A DNA stretch of 64,000 nucleotides, from assembly GCA_963746805.1 (NCBI GenBank), contig CAVVCQ010000007.1, forward strand, positions 1-64,000, given 5' to 3'. The stretch is from DATHTC01 sp963746805. Its GTDB lineage: Bacteria > Actinomycetota > Thermoleophilia > Gaiellales > Gaiellaceae. Positions 18,941 through 27,660 of the stretch are shown piece by piece (position 1 is the first letter of the stretch; every line of letters begins with the position of its first letter). The translations under genes were made by a program, and so were the position numbers. The notes under the pieces are model-generated. The model saw only the letters and a list, made by a program, of their open reading frames with translations, had not been told where the DNA came from and ran no database searches.

Positions 18941-19971
18941 CGCGGCTCGTCTTCGTGACGCAGCGGATCGACCCCGACGACCCGAACCTCGCCGCGGCGA
19001 TCCCGATGGTGGCGGCGCTCGCGCGGCGCGTCGACGAGGTGACAGTGCTCGCCCTCGACGCACGGCCCGCCGGGCTGCCCGACAACGTGCGCGTGCGGAC
19101 GTTCGGCGCTGCCACCCGCGTCGGGCGAGGCCTCCGCTTCGCGGCCGCACTCGTCGCCGAGCTGCGCCGCCGGCCCCGCGCGCTCGTCGCGCACATGTCG
19201 CCGGTCTACGCGGTACTCGCCGCGCCGCTCGCACGGCCACTCGGGACGAAGGTCGTGCTCTGGTTCACGCACTGGCGCCGCTCGCGGCTCCTCGCGCTCG
19301 CGGAGCGGCTCTCGACCGCGGTCGTGTCGGTCGACGAGCGCTCGTTCCCGCTCCCCTCGTCGAAGCTGCGGGCGATCGGCCACGGGATCGACCTCGCCCA
19401 GTTCCCGTGCACCGAGCGGCCGGCCGCGCCGCCCGTGCGGCTGCTCGCGCTCGGCCGCTACTCGCCGGCGAAGGGGCTCGATCACGTCCTCCGTGCCGTC
19501 GCGGCGTCGCCGGGGACCGAGCTCCTCGTTCACGGCCCGTGCGTGACGGACGAGGAGCGCAGGCATCGCGTGGCGCTCGAGGCGCTGGTCGCCGAGCTGG
19601 GGCTCGACGGGCGGGTGCGGCTCGAAGGGCCCGTGCCGAGGACGGAGGTCACCGCACTCCTGGCGGGCGCGACGGCGCTCGTGAACAACATGAAGGCCGG
19701 CGCGCCGGACAAGGTGGTCTACGAGGCCGCCGCGTCCTGCGTGCCGGTGCTCGCCTCGAACCCGGTGTTCGACGAGCTGTTCGCCGGGCTCGAGCCGGAG
19801 CTCGCGTTCGGGCGGGAGCGGCCCGAGGAGCTGACGGCGCGAATCGACGCGCTCGTTGCGGCGTCGCCGGAGGCGCTCGCGCGGGTGGGCGCCGCGCTGC
19901 GCGAGCGCGTCGCGGCGAGGCACTCGGTCGAGACGTGGGCGGACGGGGTGCTCGCCGCGGCCGGGCTGTGA
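18937..19971 (+). CDS. GT4 glycosyltransferase (divergent)
   Basis: 344 residues, ATGA overlap at the start. GT-B plan with VKLxxLGRYS-type C-lobe opening (PVRLLALGRYSPAKGLDHVL), LVHGPCVTDEERRHRVALEA and donor site VNNMKAGAPDKVVYEAAASC. The usual E-x7-E motif is changed: the first Glu is replaced (KAGAPDKVVYEA), though the second Glu is present. Family knowledge says such changes are common among GT4 branches and need not abolish activity. The N-lobe contains LVFVTQRIDPDDPNLAAAIP and LWFTHWRRSRLLALAERLST. It belongs to the run of coupled GT4 genes. Confidence 0.8.
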   Translation: MTRLVFVTQRIDPDDPNLAAAIPMVAALARRVDEVTVLALDARPAGLPDNVRVRTFGAATRVGRGLRFAAALVAELRRRPRALVAHMSPVYAVLAAPLARPLGTKVVLWFTHWRRSRLLALAERLSTAVVSVDERSFPLPSSKLRAIGHGIDLAQFPCTERPAAPPVRLLALGRYSPAKGLDHVLRAVAASPGTELLVHGPCVTDEERRHRVALEALVAELGLDGRVRLEGPVPRTEVTALLAGATALVNNMKAGAPDKVVYEAAASCVPVLASNPVFDELFAGLEPELAFGRERPEELTARIDALVAASPEALARVGAALRERVAARHSVETWADGVLAAAGL

Positions 19972-21113
19972 CGATCGTTCTCCACGTCCAGAAGGTCTCG
20001 GGCATCTCCGGCTCCGAGGCGCACCTGCTGTCGGTGCTGCCGCTGCTCCGCGCGCGCGGCTGGGACGCGCGGATGCTCGTGCTCGACGAGGGCGAGGAGG
20101 GGGCGGCGCGGTTCGTCGCCGAGCTCGCCGGGCGCGACGTGCCGGTCGAGCGGCTGCGCCTGCGGCTCGACGCGGACCCGCTCGCGTTCGGACGCCTCGT
20201 CCGGCGTTTCCGTCGTCAGCGGCCGGCCATCGTCCACACCCACCTCGTCCACGCCGACCTGCTCGGCCTCCCGGCCGCGGCGCTCGCCCGGGTACCGATC
20301 CGGATCAGCACGAAGCACGGCTTCAACGCGTTTCGCCTGCGCCGCGGGTTCGGGGCGGTCGATCGCGCGGCCGGGAGGTTCGCCGACGTCGACCTCGCGA
20401 TCTCGCGGGGCCTCGCGACGCATCTCGCCGAGGTCGAGGGCTACGACGAGGACGCGTTCGAGGTCGTCCACTACGGCATCGCTGCCGGGCCGGAGCCGCC
20501 CCCGCCGCCGCAGGAGCCGCGGCTGCTCGCGGTCGGCCGCCTGATCCCGATCAAGGGGCTCGACACGCTGCTCCGCGCCGTCGCCGCGGCCCGCACGGAG
20601 GTGCCGGGCCTCACGCTGGAGCTCGCGGGCGCCGGGCCGGAGGAGGAGGAGCTCCGCCGCCTCGCCGCCGGGCTCGGCCTCGACGAGGCCGTGCGGTTCC
20701 TCGGCCCGGTCTCGCCGATCGCGCCGGCCTACGAGCGGGCGCTCGCGGTCGTCGTCCCCTCCCGCGGCGAGGGCTTCGGGATGGTCGCGCTCGAGGCCAT
20801 GGAGCGAGGCCGCGCGGTGGTCGCCTCGCGCGTCGGCGGGCTGCCGGAGCTCGTCGTCGCGGGCGAGACGGGCCTGCTCGTGCCGCCGGACGACCTCGAG
20901 GCGCTCCGGGCGGCATTGGTCATGATCGCTTCCGACCCGGGGCACGCCGCCGAGCTGGGCGCGGCCGGCCGCCGCCGCGCGCTCGAGACCTTCCCCGAGG
21001 AACGGCCCGCCGAGCGGCTCGACGCGATCTACCGGAGTGCTCTCGAGCGCAGGAGCCTGTCCACCGCCGTGCCCGCGAGCACGCCGAGCAGCGGGTCCCA
21101 GGGCACGCGGTAG
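19968..21113 (+). CDS. GT4 glycosyltransferase
   Basis: The GTG at 19968 overlaps the previous stop (GTGA) and gives VTIVLHVQKVSGISGSEAHL, a GT4 N-terminus. IVHTHLVHADLLGLPAAA and ISTKHGFNAFRL are N-lobe motifs; LLAVGRLIPIKGLDTLLRAV, LELAGAGPEEEELRRLAAGL and the E-x7-E motif RGEGFGMVALEAMERG define the donor lobe. The frame is intact for 381 residues. The last 20 or so residues (after IYRSALER) look unlike the family and lie on the opposite strand of the convergent membrane glycosyltransferase gene, overlapping it by 85 bp. The true functional C-terminus is probably at about 21050. Confidence 0.85.
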   Translation: MTIVLHVQKVSGISGSEAHLLSVLPLLRARGWDARMLVLDEGEEGAARFVAELAGRDVPVERLRLRLDADPLAFGRLVRRFRRQRPAIVHTHLVHADLLGLPAAALARVPIRISTKHGFNAFRLRRGFGAVDRAAGRFADVDLAISRGLATHLAEVEGYDEDAFEVVHYGIAAGPEPPPPPQEPRLLAVGRLIPIKGLDTLLRAVAAARTEVPGLTLELAGAGPEEEELRRLAAGLGLDEAVRFLGPVSPIAPAYERALAVVVPSRGEGFGMVALEAMERGRAVVASRVGGLPELVVAGETGLLVPPDDLEALRAALVMIASDPGHAAELGAAGRRRALETFPEERPAERLDAIYRSALERRSLSTAVPASTPSSGSQGTR

Positions 21114-22252
21114 CGCGTCGCGCCGGCGAACACCATCGCCGTCAGCGTCGCGTAGGCGAGCTGGAGCGCGATGAGGACGGCGGCGGGCCGCGGCACGAGC
21201 GCGAAGCCCCAGAGCGCGAGCGCGAAGAGCGGGACGAGGAACACGGGCAGCAGCCAGGCCCTCGCCGTGCCGCGGAACCCGGTCGCGCCGGGGCCCTCGT
21301 CGGTCCGCGTCCCGCGCGGGCTCCAGAGCATCCCGACGGCCTGCCCCGCAAGCCGCGCCTTCTCGCCGGGGTGCTCCCGCCAGAAGTCGGTCGTGAGGTC
21401 GCGGTAGAGCCGCATCTGCGCGCACTCGTCGACCGTCCGCCCCTCGCGCGCCGCGTCCTCGGGTGTCGGCGGCGCACCCGGCGGGTCGGGCACGTCGTCG
21501 ATCCACCCGCCGCGCGCGAGCGTGTCGTAGGTGGCGAGGTTGTTCGCCTTCCAGAGCGCCTTCGCGTCGGTCGTGATCGTGGCGCAGCCGACCTGCACCT
21601 CGTTCCGCACCACCCACGGCACGACGACGATCGCGGCGGCGAGCAGCACGACGCCGGCGCGGACGACCGGGGCGCCCTGCCACAGCAGCCAGCCCGCGAG
21701 CACGAGCGGGAGCAGGAGGAGGCGCGTGTTCCCGAGGATCGCGACGCCGGCGAGCGCCCCCACCACCGCGACGGAGCCCGGCGTCCGCCGGTCGGCCGCC
21801 CGCAGCGCCGCGAGCGTGATCGCCGCGACGAGGAAGGTGTCGAGCACCTCGCGGTTGACGTGCACGTCGTGCCAGAGCAGGTACGGGTGGAACGCGACGA
21901 CGAGGCCGGCGACGAGCCCGGCGCGAGGGGTCGCGAGGCGGCTGCCGATCGCGACCGTGAGCAGCGCCGTCCCGACTGCGACCGCCGTCTGCGCGACGCC
22001 GACGACGAACCAGTCGCGGCCGAAGGCCCAGTAGAGCGCCCCGAGGAACCAGCCGTACAGCGGCTGCGTGTAGGCAGAGGGCTCGCCCGGGAGGAAGCCG
22101 AACGTCCCGCTGCTCGCCAGCGTGCGGGCGAAGTCGTCGCTCTTCTCGGTGAAGTCGCGCAGGATGTCGTCCCGCTCGACGACCAGCGCGGCGAGCCTCG
22201 GCAGGGCCGTGGCCGCGGCGACGATCGCGTACGGTTGGCGGCCATGGCGCAC
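21029..22252 (-). CDS. GT39/ArnT-like membrane glycosyltransferase (GT-C)
   Basis: About 407 residues, polytopic. The first loop after an N-terminal helix carries DDILRDFTEKSDDFARTLAS, then FLPGEPSAYTQPLYGWFLGA; acidic and aromatic residues here match the lipid-phosphate-sugar-using GT-C enzymes. Helices follow: VAQTAVAVGTALLTVAIGSR, VAVVGALAGVAILGNTRLLL and WLLPVFLVPLFALALWGFAL. It should transfer a sugar from a polyprenyl-phosphate donor on the outer face. I use the GTG at 22252, which makes the 5' end overlap the divergent deacetylase start by 9 bp; a later start is possible. The 3' end overlaps the upstream GT4 gene by 85 bp tail to tail. Confidence 0.75.
   Translation of the reverse strand: MRHGRQPYAIVAAATALPRLAALVVERDDILRDFTEKSDDFARTLASSGTFGFLPGEPSAYTQPLYGWFLGALYWAFGRDWFVVGVAQTAVAVGTALLTVAIGSRLATPRAGLVAGLVVAFHPYLLWHDVHVNREVLDTFLVAAITLAALRAADRRTPGSVAVVGALAGVAILGNTRLLLLPLVLAGWLLWQGAPVVRAGVVLLAAAIVVVPWVVRNEVQVGCATITTDAKALWKANNLATYDTLARGGWIDDVPDPPGAPPTPEDAAREGRTVDECAQMRLYRDLTTDFWREHPGEKARLAGQAVGMLWSPRGTRTDEGPGATGFRGTARAWLLPVFLVPLFALALWGFALVPRPAAVLIALQLAYATLTAMVFAGATRYRVPWDPLLGVLAGTAVDRLLRSRALR
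22230..22235 (+). promoter_or_regulatory. -10 box TACGGT, leaderless promoter
   Basis: TACGGT with 8 nt to ATG 22244 of the deacetylase-like gene. It lies inside the 5' coding region of the divergent membrane glycosyltransferase. Confidence 0.45.
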
Positions 22253-22997
22253 GAGGCGCAAGCCTACGACGACGGGGTGCTGACGGTCTCCTGCCACGTC
22301 GAGCGCCCGCTCGACGACCGGGTCTGGGAGGCGTACGCGGCCTTCCGGCGGCGGCGTCCGGGCGGTGCGGCCGTCGCGTCGCTGCTTGCGGCCGCCGGAG
22401 GAGCGCGAGGGGGAGCGCTGGGAGCCCTGGCTCGTGCGGGCGCGCGAGGCCGCCGCCGACGGGCCGTTCGGGCTGCACACGCACTGGACCGGGATCGCGC
22501 ACGCCCGCCCGACCGGCGGCGATCCCGCGACGCGGGTGCGCGAGCAGGGCCGGCGGCTCGCGGCCGAGGGCCTCGACGCCACGCTGTTCGCCGGCGGCGG
22601 CTGGTACTGGGACGCGGACGTCGGCGAGGCCGTCGCCGAGCTCGGGTACGCGGACTGCACCGCGACCGCGTTTCGCCCTCCGTACCTCGAGGCCGATGCG
22701 CCTCGGCTCGCCCTCGCCGAACCGGCACGGCTCGTGCTCCCTTCCGGCGCGCGGCTGCTCGTGCTCCCGTCGACGCACTCGGTGGGGATGGCGGTGAGGA
22801 CGGTGCCCCGCCGGCTGCCGCGCTGGGTCCACGTCTACTTCCACGACACCGACCTGCTCGACGCCCGCCGCCGCGCCGCGCTGGCCTGGGCGCTCCGGCT
22901 TCTCGGGGCGCGCCGCCGCCCGACGACCCTCGACGCGCTGCGCGAACGCCCCGCGGTGGCGCTCCGGGACGTCGGGCTGGCCGAGGCCGCTCGCTAG
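22244..22997 (+). CDS. Polysaccharide deacetylase-like protein (NodB fold, one frameshift)
   Basis: Start ATG 22244 behind a TACGGT box. VLTVSCHVERPLDDRVWEAY begins the protein. After a frame shift near 22380 it continues with LHTHWTGIAHARPTGGDP, FAGGGWYWDADVGEAVAELG and WVHVYFHDTDLLDARRRAAL. The HTHW and YFHDTD segments resemble metal-binding and catalytic strands of NodB-type carbohydrate esterases, though the usual T-F-D-D-G motif is not seen, so the match is partial. If active it would remove acyl groups from sugars. Its TAG stop (22995-22997) forms the first half of the -10 box of the next gene. Confidence 0.55.
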
Positions 22998-23000
22998 GAT
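22995..23000 (+). promoter_or_regulatory. -10 box TAGGAT built on a stop codon
   Basis: TAGGAT begins with the TAG stop of the preceding gene and lies 6 nt before ATG 23007 of the phosphoglycosyltransferase, giving a leaderless start. Confidence 0.55.
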
Positions 23001-23006
23001 CGCGCG

Positions 23007-24521
23007 ATGGCGCGGGAGCCCGCAGCCACGGACGCGCACGCGCGCGACGCCTCGCAGCGCGACGCGAAGCCGACCGACGTCCGCTCCGGCCGGCCTTACC
23101 TCTTCCAGAAGGGACCGCTGCGCGGAGCCCTGCGGCGCCTCGGGAGCGTCGCCGCGCTCGCGTTTCTCGACGTTTCCGGTGTCGCGCTCGGCCTCTACTC
23201 GGCGCTCGCGATCCGTGAGGCCGTCTACGGGACGTTCCCGCCGCTCTGGGGCGTGATGTGGCAGGCCGTGGAGGAGTGGCTGCCGTTCCTCGCGCTCATC
23301 ACGCTGCTCGTCTTCTGGCAGGGCGGGCTGTACGCGAACCGCGAGGTGCGCGCGGGGGTCGGCCGGATCCTCCCGTGCATCGTGCTCGTGGCACTGCTGA
23401 CGGCGGCGTTCGCGGTCGGCTCGGGGCACGAGTTCGACACGTTCGGTCTCGTGCCGACGGCCGTGGTGACGACGACGATCACGATCGGGGTACTGCGGGC
23501 GAGCTACGAGGCGGTGACGCGCGACGTCCTCCGCGTGGCCGGCGTCCGTCGGCGCGCCGTCCTCGTCGGCAAGGGCGAGCACCTGCTCGACCTGCGGCGT
23601 GCGCTCGGCGCCGGGCGTGGCGGGATCGGCTACGCGTTCGAGGGCGCGGTCGTCTCGGACGACGCCGACCCGGGCCTGCCGGTGCTCGGCGGCCTCGACG
23701 CACTCTCGGACGTGCTCGACGCGACGCCCATGGACGAGCTGATCGTGACGGAGGCGGACCTCGACGAGATGGTGCTGCTCGAGATCGTCGAGCAGGCGCA
23801 CCGGCGCGGCGTGAAGGTGCGGGTCGCGCCGAAGACGACGGAGTTGCTGATGGACCGCGCCGAGTACGTGCCGGGCCAGGGCGTGCCGCTGTTCGACCTG
23901 CGGCCGCCGGTGTTCGCGGGCACGGACTGGGTCGTCAAGCGGGGGTTCGACCTCGTCGTCGCGCCGCTCGTGGTGATCGTGGGGCTGCCGCTGTGGCTCC
24001 TCATCGCGCTCGCGATCAAGCTCGACTCACGTGGGCCGGTGCTCTACCGCAGCCACCGCGTCGGGCTGAACGAGCGCTCGTTCGGGATGCTCAAGTTCCG
24101 CACGATGGACGCGGGCGCCGACGAGCGGCAGGACGAGCTCGAGGAGCAGAACGAGGCCACCGGGCCGCTGTTCAAGATCAAGGACGACCCGCGTGTGACC
24201 CGCGTCGGCGCCTTCCTCCGCCGTTTCTCGATCGACGAGGTGCCGCAGGTGCTGAACGTGATCCGCGGTCAGATGAGCCTCGTCGGCCCGCGGCCGCTCC
24301 CGATCCGCGACTACGAGCAGCTGCAGGAGTGGCACCGCAAGCGCTACCTCGTGATGCCGGGGATGACCGGCCTCTGGCAGATCTCGGGCCGCTCGGAGCT
24401 GAGCTTCGACGATCTCGTGCGGCTCGACTTCTACTACCTCGACAACTGGTCGATCTGGCTCGACGTCTCGATCCTGCTGAAGACGCTGCCGGCCGTGCTC
24501 GAGCGGCGGGGGGCGTACTAG
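23007..24521 (+). CDS. Polyprenyl-phosphate sugar-1-phosphate transferase (WcaJ/WbaP family)
   Basis: 504 residues, intact. N-terminal membrane helices (GSVAALAFLDVSGVALGLYS, LPFLALITLLVFWQG), a Rossmann-like central domain (RRAVLVGKGEHLLDLRRALG) and the C-terminal catalytic module of monotopic phosphoglycosyltransferases. That module starts at WVVKRGFDLVVAPLVVIVGL and contains LKFRTMDAGADE, RRFSIDEVPQVLNVIRGQMS (with the catalytic Asp-Glu pair), LVGPRPLPIRDYEQ and MPGMTGLWQISGRSE. It transfers a sugar 1-phosphate from a nucleotide sugar to undecaprenyl phosphate, starting a glycan. This is one of two initiating enzymes in the window. The TAG stop (24519-24521) is part of palindromic repeat copy 2. 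Confidence 0.9.
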   Translation: MAREPAATDAHARDASQRDAKPTDVRSGRPYLFQKGPLRGALRRLGSVAALAFLDVSGVALGLYSALAIREAVYGTFPPLWGVMWQAVEEWLPFLALITLLVFWQGGLYANREVRAGVGRILPCIVLVALLTAAFAVGSGHEFDTFGLVPTAVVTTTITIGVLRASYEAVTRDVLRVAGVRRRAVLVGKGEHLLDLRRALGAGRGGIGYAFEGAVVSDDADPGLPVLGGLDALSDVLDATPMDELIVTEADLDEMVLLEIVEQAHRRGVKVRVAPKTTELLMDRAEYVPGQGVPLFDLRPPVFAGTDWVVKRGFDLVVAPLVVIVGLPLWLLIALAIKLDSRGPVLYRSHRVGLNERSFGMLKFRTMDAGADERQDELEEQNEATGPLFKIKDDPRVTRVGAFLRRFSIDEVPQVLNVIRGQMSLVGPRPLPIRDYEQLQEWHRKRYLVMPGMTGLWQISGRSELSFDDLVRLDFYYLDNWSIWLDVSILLKTLPAVLERRGAY

Positions 24522-24542
24522 TGGCTCTGAGCCACTAACTCG
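24519..24542 (+). repeat. Palindromic repeat family A, copy 2 (between convergent genes)
   Basis: The core GTGGCTCTGAGCCAC at 24521-24535 is extended to the 19-bp inverted repeat TAGTGGCTC-T-GAGCCACTA. It contains the stop codon of the phosphoglycosyltransferase and fills most of the 45-bp gap to the stop of the convergent epimerase. No T-run follows, so termination is possible but not shown. Confidence 0.75.
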
Positions 24543-24566
24543 TTCCGTGCGCCGTCTGCTGTGGCG

Positions 24567-25620
24567 TTACGACAGCGCCGGGGCGCCCGCGCGGGCGAGC
24601 TCTTCCAGGATCGTGTCGAGCGAGACCGTGACCTCCCACTCGGGATAGTCGGCCTGCAGGCGCGAGAGGTCGCTGATGTAGCAGATGTGGTCGCCGCGCC
24701 TCGCCTCGTCCACGTACTCCGTGGTCGAGCCGCTCGCCGATCAGGTCCTCGAAGGCCGCGATCGCCTCGAGCACCGAGATCGCGTTCGCACGACCGCCGC
24801 CGAGGTTGTAGACGGCCCCGGGCCGCGGCGCCTCGGCGTAGGCCATCATCGCCGTGCAGACGTCGTGGGCGTGGACGTTGTCGCGCACCTGCTTGCCGCC
24901 GTAGCCGAAGATCCGGTACGTCCGACCCTCGCGGATCGCCCGCGCGATGTACGCGAGGAAGCCGTGCAGCTCGGCGGCGGAGTGGGCAGGCCCGGTGAGG
25001 CAGCCGCCGCGGAAGCACACCGTCGGCAGCCCGAAGTAGCGCCCGTACTCCTGCACCATCACGTCGGCGGCGACCTTCGAGGCGCCGAAGAGCGAATGCA
25101 TCGACGCGTCGATCCGCATCGTCTCGTCGATCCCGTCGCGTCCGTCGGCGTAGTCCCAGCGCGTCTCGAGCTCGACGAGCGGCGAGCTCGTTCGGCGCGT
25201 CGCCGTAGACCTTGTTCGTCGACATGAACACGAACGGCGTCTCCGGGCAGTGGGCCCGCGCCGCCTCGAGCAGGTTCAGCGTCGCCGAGCGGCGTTCACC
25301 TCGAAGTCGTCGAACGGGCGCGAGGCCGCGAGGTCGTGCGACGGCTGCGCGGCGCAGTGGAAGACGAGGTCGAAGCGCGCGCTCCGCGAACAGGCGCTCG
25401 ACGCCGTCGCGGTCGCGGATGTCGAGGCCGTGGTGCTCGAACCGCTCGTCTCGCGCAGCAGCCGTTCGAGGTTCCAGGTCGTGTCGCCGTGCTCGCCGAA
25501 GAACTCGCGGCGCATGTTGTTGTCGACGCCGTGGACGGCCCAGCCGCGCTCGTCGAGGAAGCGCACGGCCTCGGACCCGATCAGCCCGCTCGACCCGGTG
25601 ACGAGTGCGGTTTTCGACAT
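24567..25620 (-). CDS. NAD-dependent sugar epimerase, CDP-paratose/tyvelose 2-epimerase-like (frameshifted)
   Basis: MSKTALVTGSSGLIGSEAVR is the NAD-binding start (ATG 25620). FHCAAQPSHDLAASRPFDDF, VFMSTNKVYGDAPNEL, MHSLFGASKVAADVMVQEYG and CFRGGCLTGPAHSAAELHGF are specific to the CDP-tyvelose/paratose 2-epimerase branch rather than GalE. The substrate is therefore uncertain: a CDP- or other NDP-deoxyhexose. Frame shifts near 25460, 25375, 25295, 25185 and 24735 break it; the final frame reads ISDLSRLQADYPEWEV and ends ARAGAPALS with TAA at 24567. A TAGTAT box (25673-25668, minus strand) lies about 48 nt upstream, so this gene may have a leader. Confidence 0.75.
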
Positions 25621-25681
25621 GTGAAGGGAGTGTTCGGCCCGCAGCAGGGCGGCCGCAGGCCCGGCCATACTAGACGGCGTC

Positions 25682-26891
25682 GTGCGCCAGCCCCGGATCC
25701 TCGCCGTCGTCTCCGCGGTCGACCTCGACCACCGCTACGGCTGCACCCCGGCCTGGTGGCAGCTCTGGAAGGGGCTCTACGAGGCGGACGTCGACCTGAT
25801 CGTGACCCCGTACCGCGGGCGTGCCGTGGAGTCGCCGTGGTGGCGCGTGGAGGAGAACCCGTGCTACTGGGAGGGCGAGTCGTTCGACCTCGCGCGCCGC
25901 GCCGTCGCGCGCCTCCGCGGCGACACGCACCTGCGCCGCGAGGAGGCCTCGCCCGGAGGACTCGGTCGCCGACCGCGCCGTCCGCGAGACGATCCGCCGC
26001 TGGGTGACGCCGCGCTGGCAGCGTCACCTGGAGCGGATCCTCGAGCGCGAGCGCGACGTCGACGCGGTCGTCGTCTTCACCGTCCCGCCGAGCCATCTGA
26101 CGGGCATCCCGACCGCGCTGCGCGAGCGCTTCGGCGTCCCGGTCGTCTTCTACGACGCCGACGTGCCGATGAGCCTGCCGGAGTTCGGCGGGATGGACAC
26201 GGGCTTCAACATCTACCACGGGGCCGACATCTCCGAGTACGACCTCGTCCTCTCGAACTCCGAGGGCGGGATCCCGCGCCTGCTCGAGCTCGGCGCGCGC
26301 CGGGCCGACCACCTCTTCTGGGGCGCCGACCCGGAGCTGTTCCGGCCCGTCCCGGTGGAGAAGCAGCACGACGTCGTCTTCTACGGCTACGGCGACAAGT
26401 TCCGGCGCGACTGGATGGAGACGATGGTGGCGCGCCCGTCGGAGCGGCTGCCTGAGGTCGAGTTCGCGCTCGCGGGCGGCGACTTCAAGGGCCGGCTCGG
26501 CCGCGCACGCGAGCTCGGCTGGCTGCCGGTGAACGCGCTCGTCCACCTCATCTCCTCGGTCCGCGTCAACCTCAACATCGGCCGCAAGCCGCACGCCTCG
26601 GTGCCCGCCTCGTCGACGAGCCGGATCTTCGAGCTCGCCTCGTCCGGCGCCGCGATCGTGTCGAACCCGTACGAGGGAATCGAGCGGTGGTTCGAGCCGG
26701 GGCGCGACCTCGTCGTCGTGCACTCGGAGGACGAGGCCGTCGAGACCTACCGCGAGCTCCTCGCCGACCCCGCGGCCGCGGAGGAGCTCGGCCGCAACGC
26801 GCGCGAGCGGGTGCTCGAGGAGCACACCTACGCGCAGCGGGCCCGCCGCCTGCTGGAGCTCGTCGGGGTGAGGGACGCCGTCGGTGTCTGA
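25682..26891 (+). CDS. Glycosyltransferase, CgeB-like GT-B protein
   Basis: GTG at 25682. RILAVVSAVDLDHRYGCTPA opens a GT-B N-lobe. After a frame shift near 25955 the protein continues with DAVVVFTVPPSHLTGIPTAL, VPVVFYDADVPMSLPEFGGM, LVLSNSEGGIPRLLELGARR, HLFWGADPELFRPVPVEKQH and VNLNIGRKPHASVPASSTSR, then FELASSGAAIVSNPYEGIER. This arrangement (SNSEGG, then GADPELF, then S-SRIFE-A) is that of the CgeB/spore-maturation glycosyltransferase group, which lacks the standard GT4 E-x7-E. The sugar is unknown. The 3' end overlaps the next gene by 8 bp, and expression with the GT2 gene and the DUF2304 gene is likely. Confidence 0.75.
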
Positions 26892-27660
26892 GCTGACCGC
26901 GCCCGAGGTCTCGATCCCGCGGGCGCGGCTCGCGTCGCTGCGCCGTGTCGCGATCGTCCCGGCGCACAACGAGGAGGGCTCGATCGGCGGCGTCGTCCGC
27001 GAGATCCGGGCCTTCGACGACGGGCTCGAGATCGTCGTGATCGACGACGGCTCGTGGGACCGCACGGCGCGCGTCGCGCGCGACGCCGGCGCCCGGGTCG
27101 TCTCGCTCCCGTTCAACCTCGGGATCGGCGGCGCCGTCCAGACCGGGTTCCGGCTCGCCGAGGAGGAGGGCTTCGACCTCGTGGTCCGGCTCGACGGGGA
27201 CGGGCAGCACCTGGCGTCGGAGCTGCCGAAGCTGCTCGGCCCGATCCTCGACGACCGCGCCGACATCGTCGTCGGCTCGCGCTTCGCCGGCGAGGGCGAC
27301 TACCGGCCGCCGCTCGCGCGCCGGCTCGGGATCCGGCTCTTCGCCTCCGTCGTGTCGCTGCTGACGCGCCAGCGGGTGACCGACACGACCTCCGGCTTCC
27401 AGGCCTGCAACCGCCGCGCGATCCGCCTGTTCGCGGCCGACTACCCGCACGACTACCCCGAGGTCGAGGCGACGGTGATGGTCTTCAAGCACCGGCTCCG
27501 GCTCGCCGAGGTGCACGTGGCGATGCAGGAGCGCACGGCCGGGACGTCGTCGATCGGCGCGCTCGCGTCCGCGTACTACGCGGTCAAGGTGATGCTCGCG
27601 GTGTTCGTCGCGCTCTCGCGGCGCTACGCGACGCCGCTGGAGGAGGACGAGGACGAATGA
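26884..27660 (+). CDS. GT2 polyprenyl-phosphate sugar synthase (DPM1-like)
   Basis: 258 residues, intact. ASLRRVAIVPAHNEEGSIGG is the nucleotide-binding start; GLEIVVIDDGSWDRTARVAR and LVVRLDGDGQHLASELPKLL (the DxD metal site) are typical. IVVGSRFAGEGDYRPPLARR and VTDTTSGFQACNRRAIRLFA are hallmark motifs of dolichol-phosphate-mannose-synthase-like enzymes. There is no membrane segment in this protein; the next gene encodes a small membrane protein that overlaps by four bases (ATGA) and probably supplies the anchor. Product would be a polyprenyl-phosphate sugar used by GT-C enzymes. Confidence 0.85.
   Translation: MSELTAPEVSIPRARLASLRRVAIVPAHNEEGSIGGVVREIRAFDDGLEIVVIDDGSWDRTARVARDAGARVVSLPFNLGIGGAVQTGFRLAEEEGFDLVVRLDGDGQHLASELPKLLGPILDDRADIVVGSRFAGEGDYRPPLARRLGIRLFASVVSLLTRQRVTDTTSGFQACNRRAIRLFAADYPHDYPEVEATVMVFKHRLRLAEVHVAMQERTAGTSSIGALASAYYAVKVMLAVFVALSRRYATPLEEDEDE

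Noticed and set aside
19719..23801. A very long open frame on the minus strand (over 1300 codons)
   Set aside because: It runs antisense to well-supported glycosyltransferase and phosphoglycosyltransferase genes and has low-complexity Arg/Ala/Pro/Gly composition typical of high-GC shadow frames.
25667..25674. CATACTAG between divergent genes as a third symmetric bidirectional promoter
   Set aside because: The minus strand has a good TAGTAT, but the plus strand offers only TACTAG (last T missing), and the minus start is about 48 nt away, so it does not meet the same standard as the other two.
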